Of a DNA stretch of 64,000 nucleotides, positions 37,018 to 49,394 are shown one piece after another. The notes beneath the pieces are model-generated. The model was not told the origin of the DNA. It did no database searches and worked only from the letters and a program-made list of their open reading frames with translations. The position numbers were made by a program, and so were the translations under genes. How positions within the stretch are numbered: position 1 is the first letter of the stretch; every line of letters starts with the position of its first letter. Source of the stretch: Sapria himalayana (taxonomy: Eukaryota > Streptophyta > Magnoliopsida > Malpighiales > Rafflesiaceae); NCBI GenBank assembly GCA_029783825.1, contig JAREIK010005314.1:1-64000 (forward strand), read 5' to 3'.

Positions 37018-39044
37018 TCTACCCTAATTTTTCATCGATTATCTTAATGCAAGAGTGTGAGTTTTGATTATGTTATTTTTTATTCCGAAATCCTTTTTCA
37101 TTAATCACCATGGTATGTTTTAATTGCTTATATTAACTAATTCCTATACATTCTTCATGCATTTGTGATATAATGTGTTCTCATTATGTGGGATGTTGAT
37201 GGTGCACAATAGATATGCCAACTTTATTTCCATTTTTTTTCCAGTCGACACTTTTGTGTTTTTCTTAGTTAATCACAAATTGGGTGTTGGTGTTTGTGGT
37301 GAGCAGTGTGCATATAACAACATATTTAATATTTAAATAAAAAATTATGTAAATATGATGATCCCAAGAGTAATAAAACATAAATATATAAGTGTATTTT
37401 ACTATATCTATTACTATAAAATTAGTATTCATAAACATAACTATATATAAATATAACAACATATATTTAATATACTTATATATATATATATATATATAAC
37501 TATACATAAATGTATTTAACAATATGTATATCAATATATTACTATATATATATGTATGTATTTTCTACGTCAATATCTATACATAGCCATATGTCTAAAT
37601 ATATATAATTACATGAAAAACTATATATAACTATATCTACATGTATAAATACATGCTTCTGAAACTTAATATCCATTCATATCATTCATCTCATTCATAC
37701 ATGGTTTATTTGGATATTGTATAAATCTTTATCATTTTTTCCCATATACTTTAGGAACTTAAAATTAATTTTTTCAACCTTAAATGTATTTTTATTGTAT
37801 TTTTATATGTTTATATAAATCATTATGATTTAATATGTTTAGGGTTTGTATTTTTTTTTCACTTAATATCATTTAACTAAAATTGATTTCTAATAAAATG
37901 TTCATTTGTTAAAATTCGTGTTGTAAATTTCAAAACAAATAACAATATGTTTGTGTAATAAATATTATAAAAAATTTCTAAAATATATATGTGAAGTAGT
38001 TTCAATTTACAAAGATAAAACTTTAAAAATAAAATTTATTTACAAAATAAAATTTGCACCTCATAATATGCAATTTATTATATTATTATAAATAAACAAT
38101 CTTTGAAATGTATCTATTAATTACAAAAAAAAACATTGTAATGTATTAAATTTAAAAAAAAAATTAAAAATAATTATTTAAAAAATCAAATTCATATATA
38201 TATATGGTCATTTATATATTTTGAATATAATAAAAAAAAATAATTACTTGTAGAAAAATGTACTCATGTATTTATATGGTAATCTATTTTGTTTGAACAT
38301 AATTAAAGAAATAATTGATTTTTTACCAAACATTAAAGGCATGCATTTATATGCAATACATTATATTTATTTGAATTTTAAAGTTTCTTAAAGTTTATTA
38401 ATAACAATAAATAATAAGTAGAAATTTATCATAGACATTAATATTTTAATAAAAAAAATTATATAGAAAAATAAAAACAATATTATCTATTTATGAACTA
38501 TATTTTCTTTTTTAACATAATTATAAAAACAAAATAGTATACAAATATGTCACATTCATTTATTTATATGAGTATAATGATAGTTATTTTAATATAAATA
38601 TTAAAAAAACAACTATTTGAATAAAATAACAGCTCATATATTTAATTCAAAATTCATTTTACGCATTATTATGCTTCACGCACACACACAAGGATACACA
38701 CACGCGCGCGCACACATATATATAATAATTTCATGTGTAAATTTAAAAATACATTGCGTATATAAGTATATATGTGTGTCTGTGTAGGTGTACAATAGTA
38801 TATGCATGCATACAAGTGTATACACACGACTTTGAAAATGTAGATACATGTGTGAATATATAAAAAAAGTACAAAAATGTGTATGCTGATATATAATGTA
38901 TAGTAATTTATATGGATGTATAAATGTGTGTGTGTGTAGGGCAGTGTATATGAACATATATATTAATGCATATATATGTAAATATCAACATTAATTTTGA
39001 GAAAAAAATTAATTGAGCACATAAATATTAACATGTTCCACAAA
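37018..39044. other. AT-rich stretch of CACTA C, no gene
   Basis: It contains partial copies of the TATATAACTATATG repeat (37320-37640) and a purine-pyrimidine alternating block at 38676-38722 (CACACACA... CGCGCGCG... ATATATAT), which is Z-DNA-prone. Several TGTGTG/CACACA runs follow to 38980. No protein is recognised. Confidence 0.5.
38676..38722 (+). repeat. (CA)n(CG)n(AT)n alternating purine-pyrimidine tract
   Basis: The tract reads CACGCACACACACAAGG, then ACACACACGCGCGCGCACAC, then ATATATAT. Such a CG-containing tract is striking in a region otherwise nearly free of G+C. Confidence 0.8.
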
Positions 39045-39535
39045 TTCGTGAGAGCAGAAGGAAAAAGTCACATTATTGCAAGATACTACTAATCTCCCAT
39101 CTATAACACTTTGCCTCATAATTTGATCAGAGAACTACATGCAATGATAAGGTTCATTCAATACTACATACCATGGAATTACATTTCAATTCAATGCTAT
39201 AATTAGTTCAACTAAAAAAATTGATCTAATATCTTCTTCAAATACTTTGATATCTTCTTTTCTAGCCATGATAAGCTATTTTCAATTTTGATTATATGTA
39301 CATTTCTTATCTAATATCTCTAGTTAAACTATGGTAATAGTAAAATCCATCAAATCAATCTAAGCCTAACATCTTTCTTTTCTATGAGATATTTGATTAT
39401 GAAATAATTAGTATATACTATGACTTTAGTTCCCACTAAATATGATATTAACGTACCAAAAGAAAAGATTATTGATACAAGTTCTTTCTCTATAGTGGTT
39501 TAATTTAATTGGGCATTCGAGAGTGTGTTGTTATC
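39045..39535 (-). pseudogene. Ty3/gypsy polyprotein remnant (RT-RNase H region)
   Basis: Read on the minus strand from 39535 leftward, the blocks are NTLSNAQLN, a stop, EKELVSIIFSFGT, YLVGTKVIVYTN, IIKYLIEKKDVRLRLI, WILLLP and LEIRNVH. These match the RNase H section of gypsy polyproteins (family pattern: EKELLAVVFA...YLVGSKVIVYTDHAALKYLL...KKDAKPRLIRWILLLQEF). A weaker match follows near 39080-39140 (DQIMRQSV), like the zinc-binding start of the integrase. Frameshifts and stops are present, the catalytic Asp of the YTDH motif is replaced by Asn, and no LTRs are seen nearby. It is an old captured or nested fragment. Confidence 0.7.
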
Positions 39536-40066
39536 ATAATATATGATAACTATTTATAAATATTTGTATAACAATATAAAACTCTTCATAATTATATTTT
39601 AACTATATTTGTAATATGAAAACTATTTTTATAACTATATTAATAACTATATATAACTATTTTTTTAACTATATAATATTTTATAACTATATGAGTAATT
39701 CTATATAACTATATTTTTAACAAAATATATCATATGTATAATAATATATAACTATATATATTTGTATTTTACTATATGTATAATTATATATAACTATATC
39801 TTTAACGACATGCATATGTATAACTATATGTGTATAACTATATATAAATATTTGTATAACTATGTAATACTCTATATAATTAAATATAACTATATTTGTA
39901 TCTATGTATACATATATGTATTCATTTAATTAAATTTATATATTTATTTATAACTTTGTATATATTTATATATAACTACTTATAACTACTTGTATGAATA
40001 TATCTATATATAATTATATGTTTAACTATATATAACTCTTTTTTTAATTATATATACTATAGGTTT

Positions 40067-40850
40067 TAAGAACATATAGAGGTTGACCTCCCTCTCTAGT
40101 GACTATCTCTTGAGGTTTATTGATTCTTTTTATTTTTCTCATTAGATCTCTCTGCTGCCATACGACAAAGGGATTGAGATTTAGTGGAAGAAATGGGGTT
40201 TACGGTCACAAAGCTATTCAGCATGTTGTTTGCCAACAAGGATATGAGGATTTTGATGCTATGTCTTGATGCTGGCAGTAAGAAAACCATTCTGTATAAG
40301 TTGAAACTTGGTGAAATTGTCACCACAATTCCTACTAGTGTGGTGGACGGCAATGACAGAGTTCGAGTTGTTGAAGCCGGAGATGAGTTGTATGGGATGC
40401 TAATGGAGGAAAAGCTTCAAGATGTAGTATTGCTCGTGTTCGCCAATAAGCAAGATCATCCTAATGCGATGAATGCAGCTGAAATTATTGACAAGCTAAG
40501 ACTTCACTCTCTTCGCCAATGCTATTGGCACATTCAGAGCACTTGTGCTACCTCTGGTGAGGGCCTCTACGAGGGGCTTGATTGGCTTTCCAATTACATT
40601 GCCAGAAAATCATTTAGCAGGATGAGACAAACTTTGTTGACATATCTAGAAGTGGACTAAATTTTTACCTATTTTTCTTGAGTTTTGTTCTGTTATGTGG
40701 ATGACATAATCTATTTCTAGCGGGATTCAAATTGTATTTATATTTATATATTACACGCCTGAAATACAAGACCACATTTACTTTGTTCTGATCTATTGTA
40801 AGTCAAACTTGTTTTTTTTCTCTTTTGCCATTGGATCCCAAAGGTATAAA
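40067..40850 (+). other. Boundaries of the ARF1-bearing insertion
   Basis: The tandem-repeat unit text ATATATACTAT stops at about 40066 and resumes as ACATATAACTATAAATAATTG at about 40852. The intervening 0.78 kb therefore replaced only a few bases of one unit. It includes possible 5' UTR text, with an acceptor-like TTTTTCTCATTAG near 40145, and about 190 bp of 3' UTR-like sequence. No poly(A) tract and no clear flanking duplication are seen. Confidence 0.55.
40193..40660 (+). pseudogene. ARF1-like small GTPase, captured, with internal deletion
   Basis: An open frame of 155 codons closely resembles plant ADP-ribosylation factor 1, which recruits coats in vesicle traffic. I place the start at ATG 40193 because ARFs begin MG (Gly2 is N-myristoylated); it reads [35 protein letters not shown] follows, then the sequence jumps to [20 protein letters not shown], losing roughly 40 residues with switch I/II and the G3 DVGGQ motif. 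G4 (NKQD) and G5 (TCATSGEG) remain. The P-loop GLDAAGKTT-type motif is CLDAGSKKT here. The end reads [14 protein letters not shown] followed by an extra 19-residue tail. Introns are absent, so it probably came from processed RNA. The frame is open, but nucleotide binding by the usual mechanism looks lost. Confidence 0.85.
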
Positions 40851-42625
40851 AACATATAACTATAAATAATTGTCTTTGACTATATGTATAACTATAAAAT
40901 ATTATACATAACTATATTTAAAAATATAATTAACAACATATATTTAATATACATTTTTATATAATAACATATAAAAAATGTATTTTACCATATATAAAAT
41001 TATATAAAAATAGGTATTTTACCATATACAAGACCGCATTTACTATATTTAAAAATGTATTTTTCCTTATATATACCTATAGATAACTTTATGTATACAT
41101 ATATTAAATTTTATAAAAATATATATATACCTACATGTATAAATATAAGTATAACTATATGGGTAACTATATGTATAACCATAATTAATTATATTTATAA
41201 TTATATGTATAATGACATACAACATTATGTTTAACTACATGTGTATACCTATATATAAATTTATGTATTACTATGTAACCCTATATAATTAAATATAACT
41301 ATATTTGTAACTATGAATACATATATGTAAATCATATATTTATTTATAACTTTATATATTTATGTATAACTATTTGTATGAATATATCTATATATAACTA
41401 TATGTTTAACTATATAAAAATATTTAAAGCTATATATACTATATGTATAATAGCATATAACTATAAATAATTATATCTTATTTTTTGTATAACTATAAAA
41501 GCTTTATACATAACTATATTTAAATATATAATTTGCAACTTATATTTAAAATACATTAGTATATATTAATATATAAAAATGTATTTTACTATATCTATAG
41601 CTATACATAACTATATGTATAAATATATAAAATTATATGAATAAATACATATACCTACATGTATAAATATAAGTATAACTATATATACAACTATATGTAT
41701 AACCACATGTAACTATATTTATAATTACATGTATATCAACATACAACATAATGTTTAATTATATGAGTATAACTCCATATAAATATTTGTAAAACTAAAT
41801 AAAACTTTATATAATTAAATATTACTATATTTTTAACTATTTATACATATATGTATACATATATGTAGATATATATATTTGTTTATAATTTTGTATATAT
41901 TTATGTATAACAAAATATAACTACTCGTATGAATATATTATATATATATATATATATAAAACTAAATGTTTAACGATATATAATTTTTTACAACTATAAA
42001 TATTGTATTTATAATAAAATATAACTATAAATAATTTTATCTTACTATATGTATAACTATAAAAACATTATACATAACTATATTTAGATATATAATTAAA
42101 AACATATATTTAATATACATAATACATGTTTATATATTAGTATAAAAAATGTATTTTAGTATATTCATACCTATACATAACTATATGTATAAATATATGA
42201 AATTATATGAAAAAATATATATACATACATGTATTAATATAAATTTAACTATACTTGTAACTATATGCATAACAACATGTAATTATATTTATAATTATAT
42301 GTATAAAAACATACAACATAATGTTTAACTATATGTGTATAACTACATATAAATATTTGTATAACTATAAATAACTCTATATATATAAATATAACTTTAT
42401 TTTTAATTATGTATACATATATGAAAATATATATAATTTTTTATAACTACTTTGTTTACATTATTTTTAATTATGTATACATATATCTATACATAATGTT
42501 TGTAACTCTGTATACATTTATGTATATCTACTTATTACTACTTGTATGCATATAACTATATGTTTAACTATATGTAACTATTTATAACTACATTTACTAT
42601 ATGTATACTAACATATAATTATATA

Positions 42626-43389
42626 AGGGATAATGCTAATTTGTTGCATTAACTTGAAATTAAATGGCAAAATATATAATATCAACAATTTGTAAGTACA
42701 TAGCATGAGAGTGTCCGTTAGTCAGGCTCATATATGGTATAATACAAATAAGGGTCGTTCTATTACATAATCTCATCCCTTGGGCCTCAAGCTCATATAT
42801 GAACTTATGTATACAAAAGATGTAATATTTGATAGTTTGTACAAAGAAATTTTTTTTTCTTTTATGTAATTTCTCATTCTGACACTGCATTTTCTGTGTC
42901 TCTCTCTCCCTCTCTAATTCTTTCTGTGTCACTCTCTTCCTCTTTTTCTTTCTGTGTCACACACACACACACACACACTCTCTTTCTCTCTGTCCCTCTC
43001 TCTCCATCTCTGTCCCTCTCTATCTCTCCCTCTCTCTACCCATCTCTCCATTTCTATGCCCCTCTCTCCCATTCCACCTTCTCTCTTTCTCTCTCTCCCT
43101 CTCCTTCAAACTTTAAATGTCTTTCTTTTTGCTTCCTTTCTTGTGCATTATCTTATTTTGCTCCCCTTATCTAGTATTACCATGATCTCTTTAATCTTTA
43201 TCATGCTAAAAATTGCTTTATCTATTCATTTAGATTCTACAAACATATTGTCTTTATATTCACAATATTTAATTTTTAAATATTCATCTATAAGTAATTT
43301 TATTTAATTATTAGTATATTTTGAAGTAATAGAATGTTTAATTCAAAATAATGATTGAGCATTATTTTTTGTAAATAAAACAGGGCAAA
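42626..43389 (+). promoter_or_regulatory. Probable promoter/leader region of the CACTA C transposase
   Basis: This contains a long CT-rich tract with an (AC)n block (about 42890-43110) and then a segment that matches 7560-7834 in A (TCTTTAATCTTTATCATGCTAAAA versus the A wording). Both end with an ATG in the same context. Pyrimidine-rich leaders are common at plant transcription starts, but no TATA box can be singled out in such AT-rich DNA. The open frames through the CT tract are not credible proteins. Confidence 0.35.
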
Positions 43390-46300
43390 ATGAGTTTAGA
43401 TCGTCAATGGATGTAGAGTAGATGATTAGAATTTTGAATAAAGATTTTTTGAGTGGATCGAGAAAAAATTAAGTGTCCATGTAATCATCGCAAGTGTCAG
43501 AATATCCCTTTTAGTGATGCAAATACTTTAAGATACCATTTGGCTAAATATGGCTTTGTGTCAAATTATTTTATTTGGATTTATCATGGAGAAAGTACAA
43601 TGGCTCTGAACATTGACCAAAATGAGGTTAGTGAATTGTTTGCTTGTGGTGAAGAATCATCAAACACATACCATAGAATGATAACGGAAGCTACCAATGC
43701 TAACTTCAATATGGATTACGTGGATGAAGCACCTAATCCTGAAGCTCAGAAATTTTATGAAATGCTTAATGCTGTAGATAAAGAGTTGTGGCCTATTTGT
43801 AAAATACATTCGCAATTGTTACTTGTGGCTCGACTTATGAGCATTAAGTCAAAAAATCATATGTCTAAGAAATAATTTGATCACGTGACATAACTGATGA
43901 AGAAGATTATTCCGGATAATAATTTGATCACTAACAACTTTTACAACACTAAGAAGTTACTACGAGGAATGGGTCTACTAGTGGAAAAAATTGATTGTTG
44001 TTTCAATGGATGTATGTTATATTGTGGTGGTGATAATGATTTAATTAGCTGTAAGGTTTGTGATCATCTTCGATTTAAGAAGGTATCTAGTGTTGTACAT
44101 ATGCAACAAAAATTGAAAGTTGCATTTAAGAAGATGTATTATTTTTTATTAATTCATCGATTACACTGATTATATGCATCAAATGCTACAGGAAATGATA
44201 TTAGGTGACATTCTAAGCATGAAGTTGAAGAAGGGGTAGTGCATCATCTATCAGATTCACTTGCTTGGAAACATTTTAATCATATACACCAAGATTTTCA
44301 AGCTGAAAGTCGAAATATGAGATTGGATCTCTACACTAATAGATTTCAGTCATTTGGGCAATTAGGACAATAGTATTCAACATGACCAATGATCATGACA
44401 CCTTATAACTTGCCTCTGTGGTTGTTTATGAAGGAGCAATATATGTTTTTGTCAATCTATGTTCCATGGCCAAAAAATCTGAAAGACATGCTGGATGTTT
44501 TCTTACAACCTCTTATAGTAGAGTTAAATCATTTGTGGGATGTTGGCGTGAATACATATGATATCTCAAAGAAGAAAATTTTTATAATGCTGGCGGCCCT
44601 TATGTGGACGGTAAGTGACTTTCCTACATATTTAATGTTGTCCGGCTAGAGTACTGTAGGATGATTCACATGCCCATATTGCTTGACAAATTCTGATGCA
44701 TTTACCCTCATATTTAGTGGTAAACAGTCATGGTTTGATAACCATCATAAGTTTCTACCTACAAATCATCCATTTCAAAGAAATAAAACTGCATTTTGAA
44801 AAATAAAACTGTGATGATAGTTGCACCAGCAGTTCATTCAAAAAACAAATTATTTGGCTGGAGGAAACATAGTATATTTTGGGACTTGCCCTATTGGAAG
44901 TCCAATTTAATTCGTCATAACCTAGATGTAATGCATATTGAAAAAAATATTGTTGACAATGTTTTCAACACTATCCTTAATGTAGACGGAAAAAAAAGAC
45001 ACTTTAAAAATAAGACAAGAGCTGAATGATTACTATTGACATCCTGAATTGAAACTGAATGAGGAAACATGAAAATTCCCTAAAGCTTACTACACACATG
45101 ATAATAAGGCAAGACAAATATTGTGTGAATGGGTTTAAAATTTGAAATTTTATGATGGATATATGTCAAAATGGGTAGATGCGTGGATATGAAGAATCTT
45201 AAGTTATTTGAAATGAAAAGTCATGACTGTCATGTATTTATGCAGAGATTAATACTAATTGCATTCCATGAATTACTTCCCCTAAGTATTTGGAAGGTCC
45301 TTACAGAACATAGTTTATTTTTCAAATAGCTATCTGCAACACAATCAAAATAGACGACATGTTTAGGCTGAAGAATGACATTCAACTTATTATTTGTAAG
45401 CTTGAACGGATATTCCCACTGTGTTTTTTGACTCAATAGACCATTTACTAGTCCATTTGGCATATGAAGCAAGATTAGTAAGGCTAGTGCAATACAGGTG
45501 GATTTATTTTTTTGAGAGGTAAATACATATAATTTGATGTGTTTTATTATTTCATACATAAAGTAATATTGTAATTTAATATAATTGAAACCTAATATTG
45601 TGGTTATAGGTATCTTCGTTAGTTGAAATTGAATCTTAGAAACAAGGCAAAAGTTAAAGGTTCAATTTATAATGCATATTTAGTTGAAGAAACATCATCA
45701 TTTTGTTCTTATTATTTTGAGGATCATGTCAATACAAAGAATAGAAATGTACCTCGGAAAGATGAAGGTCATGTGATGGTAAAAGATGATTCTACGGGCA
45801 AACTAAATATCTTCAAGCACACTGGAAGAGTAGTTGGAAGAGTAATGTAAAGATGTATGATAGATGAAGAGTACAAAGCAACCCGGAGCTACGTTTTACT
45901 ATATTGTGAAGAGATTGCACCATATATTGAGTATGTATACCCAAAATAGTTGTAGGTTTAATCATATTTTTATTTTATCTTTTAAAGGAATTATTAAAAT
46001 TTAACATACTTTTTCCTTTCTCTTTTTATATTTGTGTAGTATTTATGTTGAACAGTTAAAATATAGGTAACCAGTAATTTCCAGCAATGATATTGATTAT
46101 ATGCTAGAAACTGAATTTGCGAATTGGTTCAAAAATTATGGGAGAATTATTAAGTTTTAAATTTTTGAATTATTTAATTTATTAATATCTATTATTTGTT
46201 AATATCATTTTTTTAATTTATGTCATAGGAAATTGATCCTTCAAATGGAGATTCAAATATTTTCGTTCAAAATCTATGTAATGGCTCATTTAGATATGTG

Positions 46301-46960
46301 ACAACCTATCCTGGGTATTTTGTCAATGAATATGAATTTCACACAATCGGGTATGGTTCTTCTAAAACAACAATGAATAGTGGTGTATGCATTAAATGCT
46401 TAGGTTATAGTGCAGATGAGATTGATTATTATGATCAACTCAAATAAGTTATTGAGTTGGAGTATCCTTGACTCGAAAATAATACGATTATATTATTAAA
46501 GTGTGAGTGGTTTGATCCTACATGAAATGTGGCCACTAAGATTTATTCGGATTATAAGCTAGTTGATGTTAACCATAAACGTAGATATAATTGATATGAG
46601 CCATTTATTATGGAAATTCAAACCGCTCAAGTATATTATTGTACATATCCGAGTTTATCTCATGATAAAAGTAATTGGTGAGTGATTTTCAAAATCAAAG
46701 CTCGATCAAATTTTGAAGTACCAACATCTCAACAAAGAAGTTCAGACCTAAATATTGCACCGACATTCAAAGAAAATGACATAAATAATATTGAGCCTGT
46801 GCATGTAGATGAAGAACCAGAAAATTTATGTGACTCAAATGATGGCCTAATAAAAATTGAAGATGATCAATTTCTATCTGAAGATGAGTTCGAACTTCTA
46901 TCAGAATCATATGAAATATCAGAAGATCTATTGGAGGATGATAGTAATGCCGATAATTAA
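43390..46960 (+). pseudogene. CACTA TNPD-like transposase (tnp2/Transposase_21), element C
   Basis: An ATG at 43390 opens MSLDRQWM followed by a stop. The transposase-associated domain follows after a short deletion (43453-43600: KCPCNHRKCQN, RYHLAKYGFVSNYF, WIYHGE). The tnp2 core is spread over 43897-45029: NFYNTKKLLRGMGLLVEKID, CKVCDHLRFKK, MTPYNLPLWLFMKEQYMFLS, QPLIVELNHLWDVGVNTYD, WKSNLIRHNLDVMHIEKN. A DUF4218-like part (SHDCHVFMQRL, about 45220) and its continuation (45600-45850: LRNKAKVKGSIYNAYLVEE) precede DUF4216-like text (about 46490-46680). The acidic C-terminus 46682-46960 is intact. Stops and frameshifts occur roughly every 100-300 bp. It is less decayed than A and would be the better source for a family consensus by alignment. 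Confidence 0.88.
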
Positions 46961-47099
46961 ACTATTATAATTTTATTATAATATTAAACTATCAAAGACA
47001 ACAATATTTTGTTGAAATCTATTGATGTGTTTTATTCTAAAATGCATGCTTGTTCATCATATATGTATTATTTGTTCTATGTCTTATTTTCTACAGTAG

Positions 47100-49012
47100 A
47101 TGGTGCCAAAAGGACTCGGCCATGGTGGAGGTAGACGTGGACGTAGAAATGAACCAAATTCATCTAGTATGTTAGATCATTTTGCAAAATCAGTATCATC
47201 TCATACCCACCATATCCAGACTTCAGCATCACAATCAACATCTCTATTTCTATCACCATCACCATCATTGAGACCTCTATTATCACCTTTATCAGATATA
47301 AGCCCACCACCCATTGTGCTTCCTGCACACACTTTTGATCCATCTCTATCTTCTACACCACATTTTACGCCGATAGTTTCCCCATTTACAAAACTAATGA
47401 CATCATCAAATGCCTTGTCTTTCTCTACTATCAGTGTAAAGTTAGTAATTGAGATTATAGATTTTAGGTAAAAGAAATATGTAAATATAACTTGAAAAAA
47501 AAATTGATGTTACTGTTAGTGGTTTTTTTATATTGTTATGATTTGCTTATTTTCAATGTTATTTATTTGATTGTACAGTTTTATTCCATCTCACAAGTGT
47601 TCGACTATAATTACAAAATCTTTCAAGAAAATGGCCGATTCTAAAGCATTCTCCTGGAAGAAAATTTCCGTATCGACAAAAGAGTCTTATTTTAATGACT
47701 TTTAAGTAAAAATAACAAAACAAATGCATTGAAAATTAATTATCTAATTACTTAACTATTATGTTGGTTATTATTCAAGTAGTAAATAATTATATTTTTG
47801 TTGTTAATATATATTCTTTTGTGATTTTTCTATATATAGAATCAGTGCACATGGGCACTCAAATTTGATGGAAAGATAAAGTTAATTATGGGGGAGCAAA
47901 GCTGCTCGTTGTTATTCTGATATTGTCCATAAATTAAAGAATATAAAAGAAAGGAATGATTTTATATCCAAGAATGACTAGCCCGAGTGGCTTAAGTATT
48001 GGGAAGATCCATATGTGAAGAAAAAATCAGATATTGCTATCAAAAATTGACGAAGAGAGGTAGTTGGACTAGGTACAAGAATCTGTCGAATCATAGGAGG
48101 GTGAAATTCGATCATTGAGCACATTTGAGATTTTGTACAATTTTAAAATTTTAAACATTTATATATTTAGTAGTTGTCCTAATTGTCCAATAAATCAAAT
48201 CACTACATGGTTTTATTAATTTGTTAAATTTTTTGATCATTTGTTTTTTTATGACTTAATAAAAACATATTCTAGGCTGGAGAATTGGGCGGAGATTCTA
48301 ATTTTTATGAGATTTTTAGGAAGATGCATGTGAAGAAAGTAGATGGTCAATTTGTTGATAACTGGTCTCAGATGATTACTGTAAAAATTTGTTATATTAA
48401 TAAAATTTCATAATACTATAGTACATTTTGAAAATTGTTTGGAATGCAAAATATTTATTTTTTTTATGTATATCTAGAATAAAATTTTTCTTTATTTTAT
48501 CTCAGGAACTAATGAAGAAACATGTGATAGCTGCTCATCAACAAGTTGAGGGTTCAATGGATCTTCAACTAATTGACTATAATCTTATTTATTTGGTGAC
48601 CATAGGAGGTCGTAAGAAGTAGTGATTGTATGGCATCGGCTCGAAGGGAGTGGCATTTTGTTGTAGTAGTCGTGCTTCTAATTCATCTATCTCAGCAATG
48701 GTGGATGAGGCAGTCGAACAATAAGCAATTGAAACAAATGAACATATTGTAGTTATGGAGACCGAAATGAAAAAGAATGATGAACAGATATCTCATTTGA
48801 AGGAAGAAATATATAAAATTAAAGAACAGAAGGATGTGCAGTATACTAATTTGATGGAAGAAATGCAAGAAATTAAAGAAATGAATGATGAGATGAAAGA
48901 TATTAAGAATGTAATGCAACAGCAGATATCCTATATGGAGTCACAGTTAGTGGCATTGGTGCAACAGATAGCATTCCGAGATCTAGCTACGAAACCTCAC
49001 AACAGAGGCTAG
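47100..49012 (+). pseudogene. TNPA-like second CACTA gene (Ptta/En/Spm type), element C
   Basis: An intact ATG (MVPKGLGHGGGRRGRRNEPN) begins an exon rich in Ser/Pro/Thr, ending near 47467 at TTTTAG/GTAAAA. The next exon starts after TTGTACAG (about 47579; SFKKMADSKAFSWKK). A third starts near 47841 (WALKFDGKIK) and carries HKLK and EWLKYW. A fourth reads NFYEIFRKMHVKKVDGQFVD (about 48300). The last runs 48506-49012: ELMKKHVIAAHQQVEGSMDL, then an 85-codon open end (48755-49012) with charged heptads EEMQEIKEMNDEMKDIKN, a clear coiled coil. A few stops interrupt it (for example after GGRKK at about 48620). Binding of subterminal repeats and dimerisation are inferred from En/Spm TNPA. Confidence 0.8.
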
Positions 49013-49394
49013 CATTCCCTACTAATTATGAGGATAATTTCATATGAGAATTATTTTTGAACAGTTATTGATTTTTGTCTATGTGCAGCAAATAATTATG
49101 ATATTTTTTTCTAGGTTTCAATTTTTTTTATTCTGGTTTTGTTCTTTGCTTTGCTGATTAACCTAATAATGAATCTTTACAGGACACATTATGTGAGACT
49201 CATGAAAAAATTCTGATTCAAAGCATTCAGACATTGCCATAGACCATCCAATGCATGGGCCTCATATTTATCGATTTCAACTTGATCAAAAGTAGGCTTA
49301 GCTTCTATTATCTTCATTATTCCTAAAACATTTTATTTTTTCACTCTCTTTCTTTCTAAACATCATTGCTGGACATCTTTTAGATTTTGGTTAA
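49013..49394 (+). other. Element C sequence downstream of TNPA-like gene
   Basis: It matches 13592-14370 in A in part (TTCTGGTTTTGTTCTTTG; GATTAACCTAATAATGAATC). In A the captured PP2A fragment begins just after this match; in C no PP2A text is present. No gene is seen. Confidence 0.5.

Larger units (their letters stand above)
39536..42625. repeat. Tandem repeat of about 520-570 bp, AT-rich
   Basis: Landmark text ACCTACATGTATAAATATAA starts near 41130 and 41651 and, with changes, at 42221 (spacings about 521 and 570 bp). Between landmarks the order is the same: ACATACAACATAATGTTTAA, TACATATAAATATTTGTATA, AACTACTTGTATGAATATAT, then ATATATACTATATGTATAAT. A further partial unit at 39536-40066 is separated from the rest by the ARF1-like insertion at about 40067-40850. 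Smaller TATAACTATATG words are nested inside each unit. Confidence 0.75.

Noticed and set aside
40193..40660. A functional ARF1 gene
   Set aside because: The G3 DVGGQ motif and switch regions are deleted and the P-loop is altered, so it is reported as a captured pseudogene even though the frame is open.
42896..43307. Ser/Leu/Pro-rich frames through the CT/AC tract
   Set aside because: They come from (CT)n and (AC)n simple repeats, with no domain or conservation with element A.
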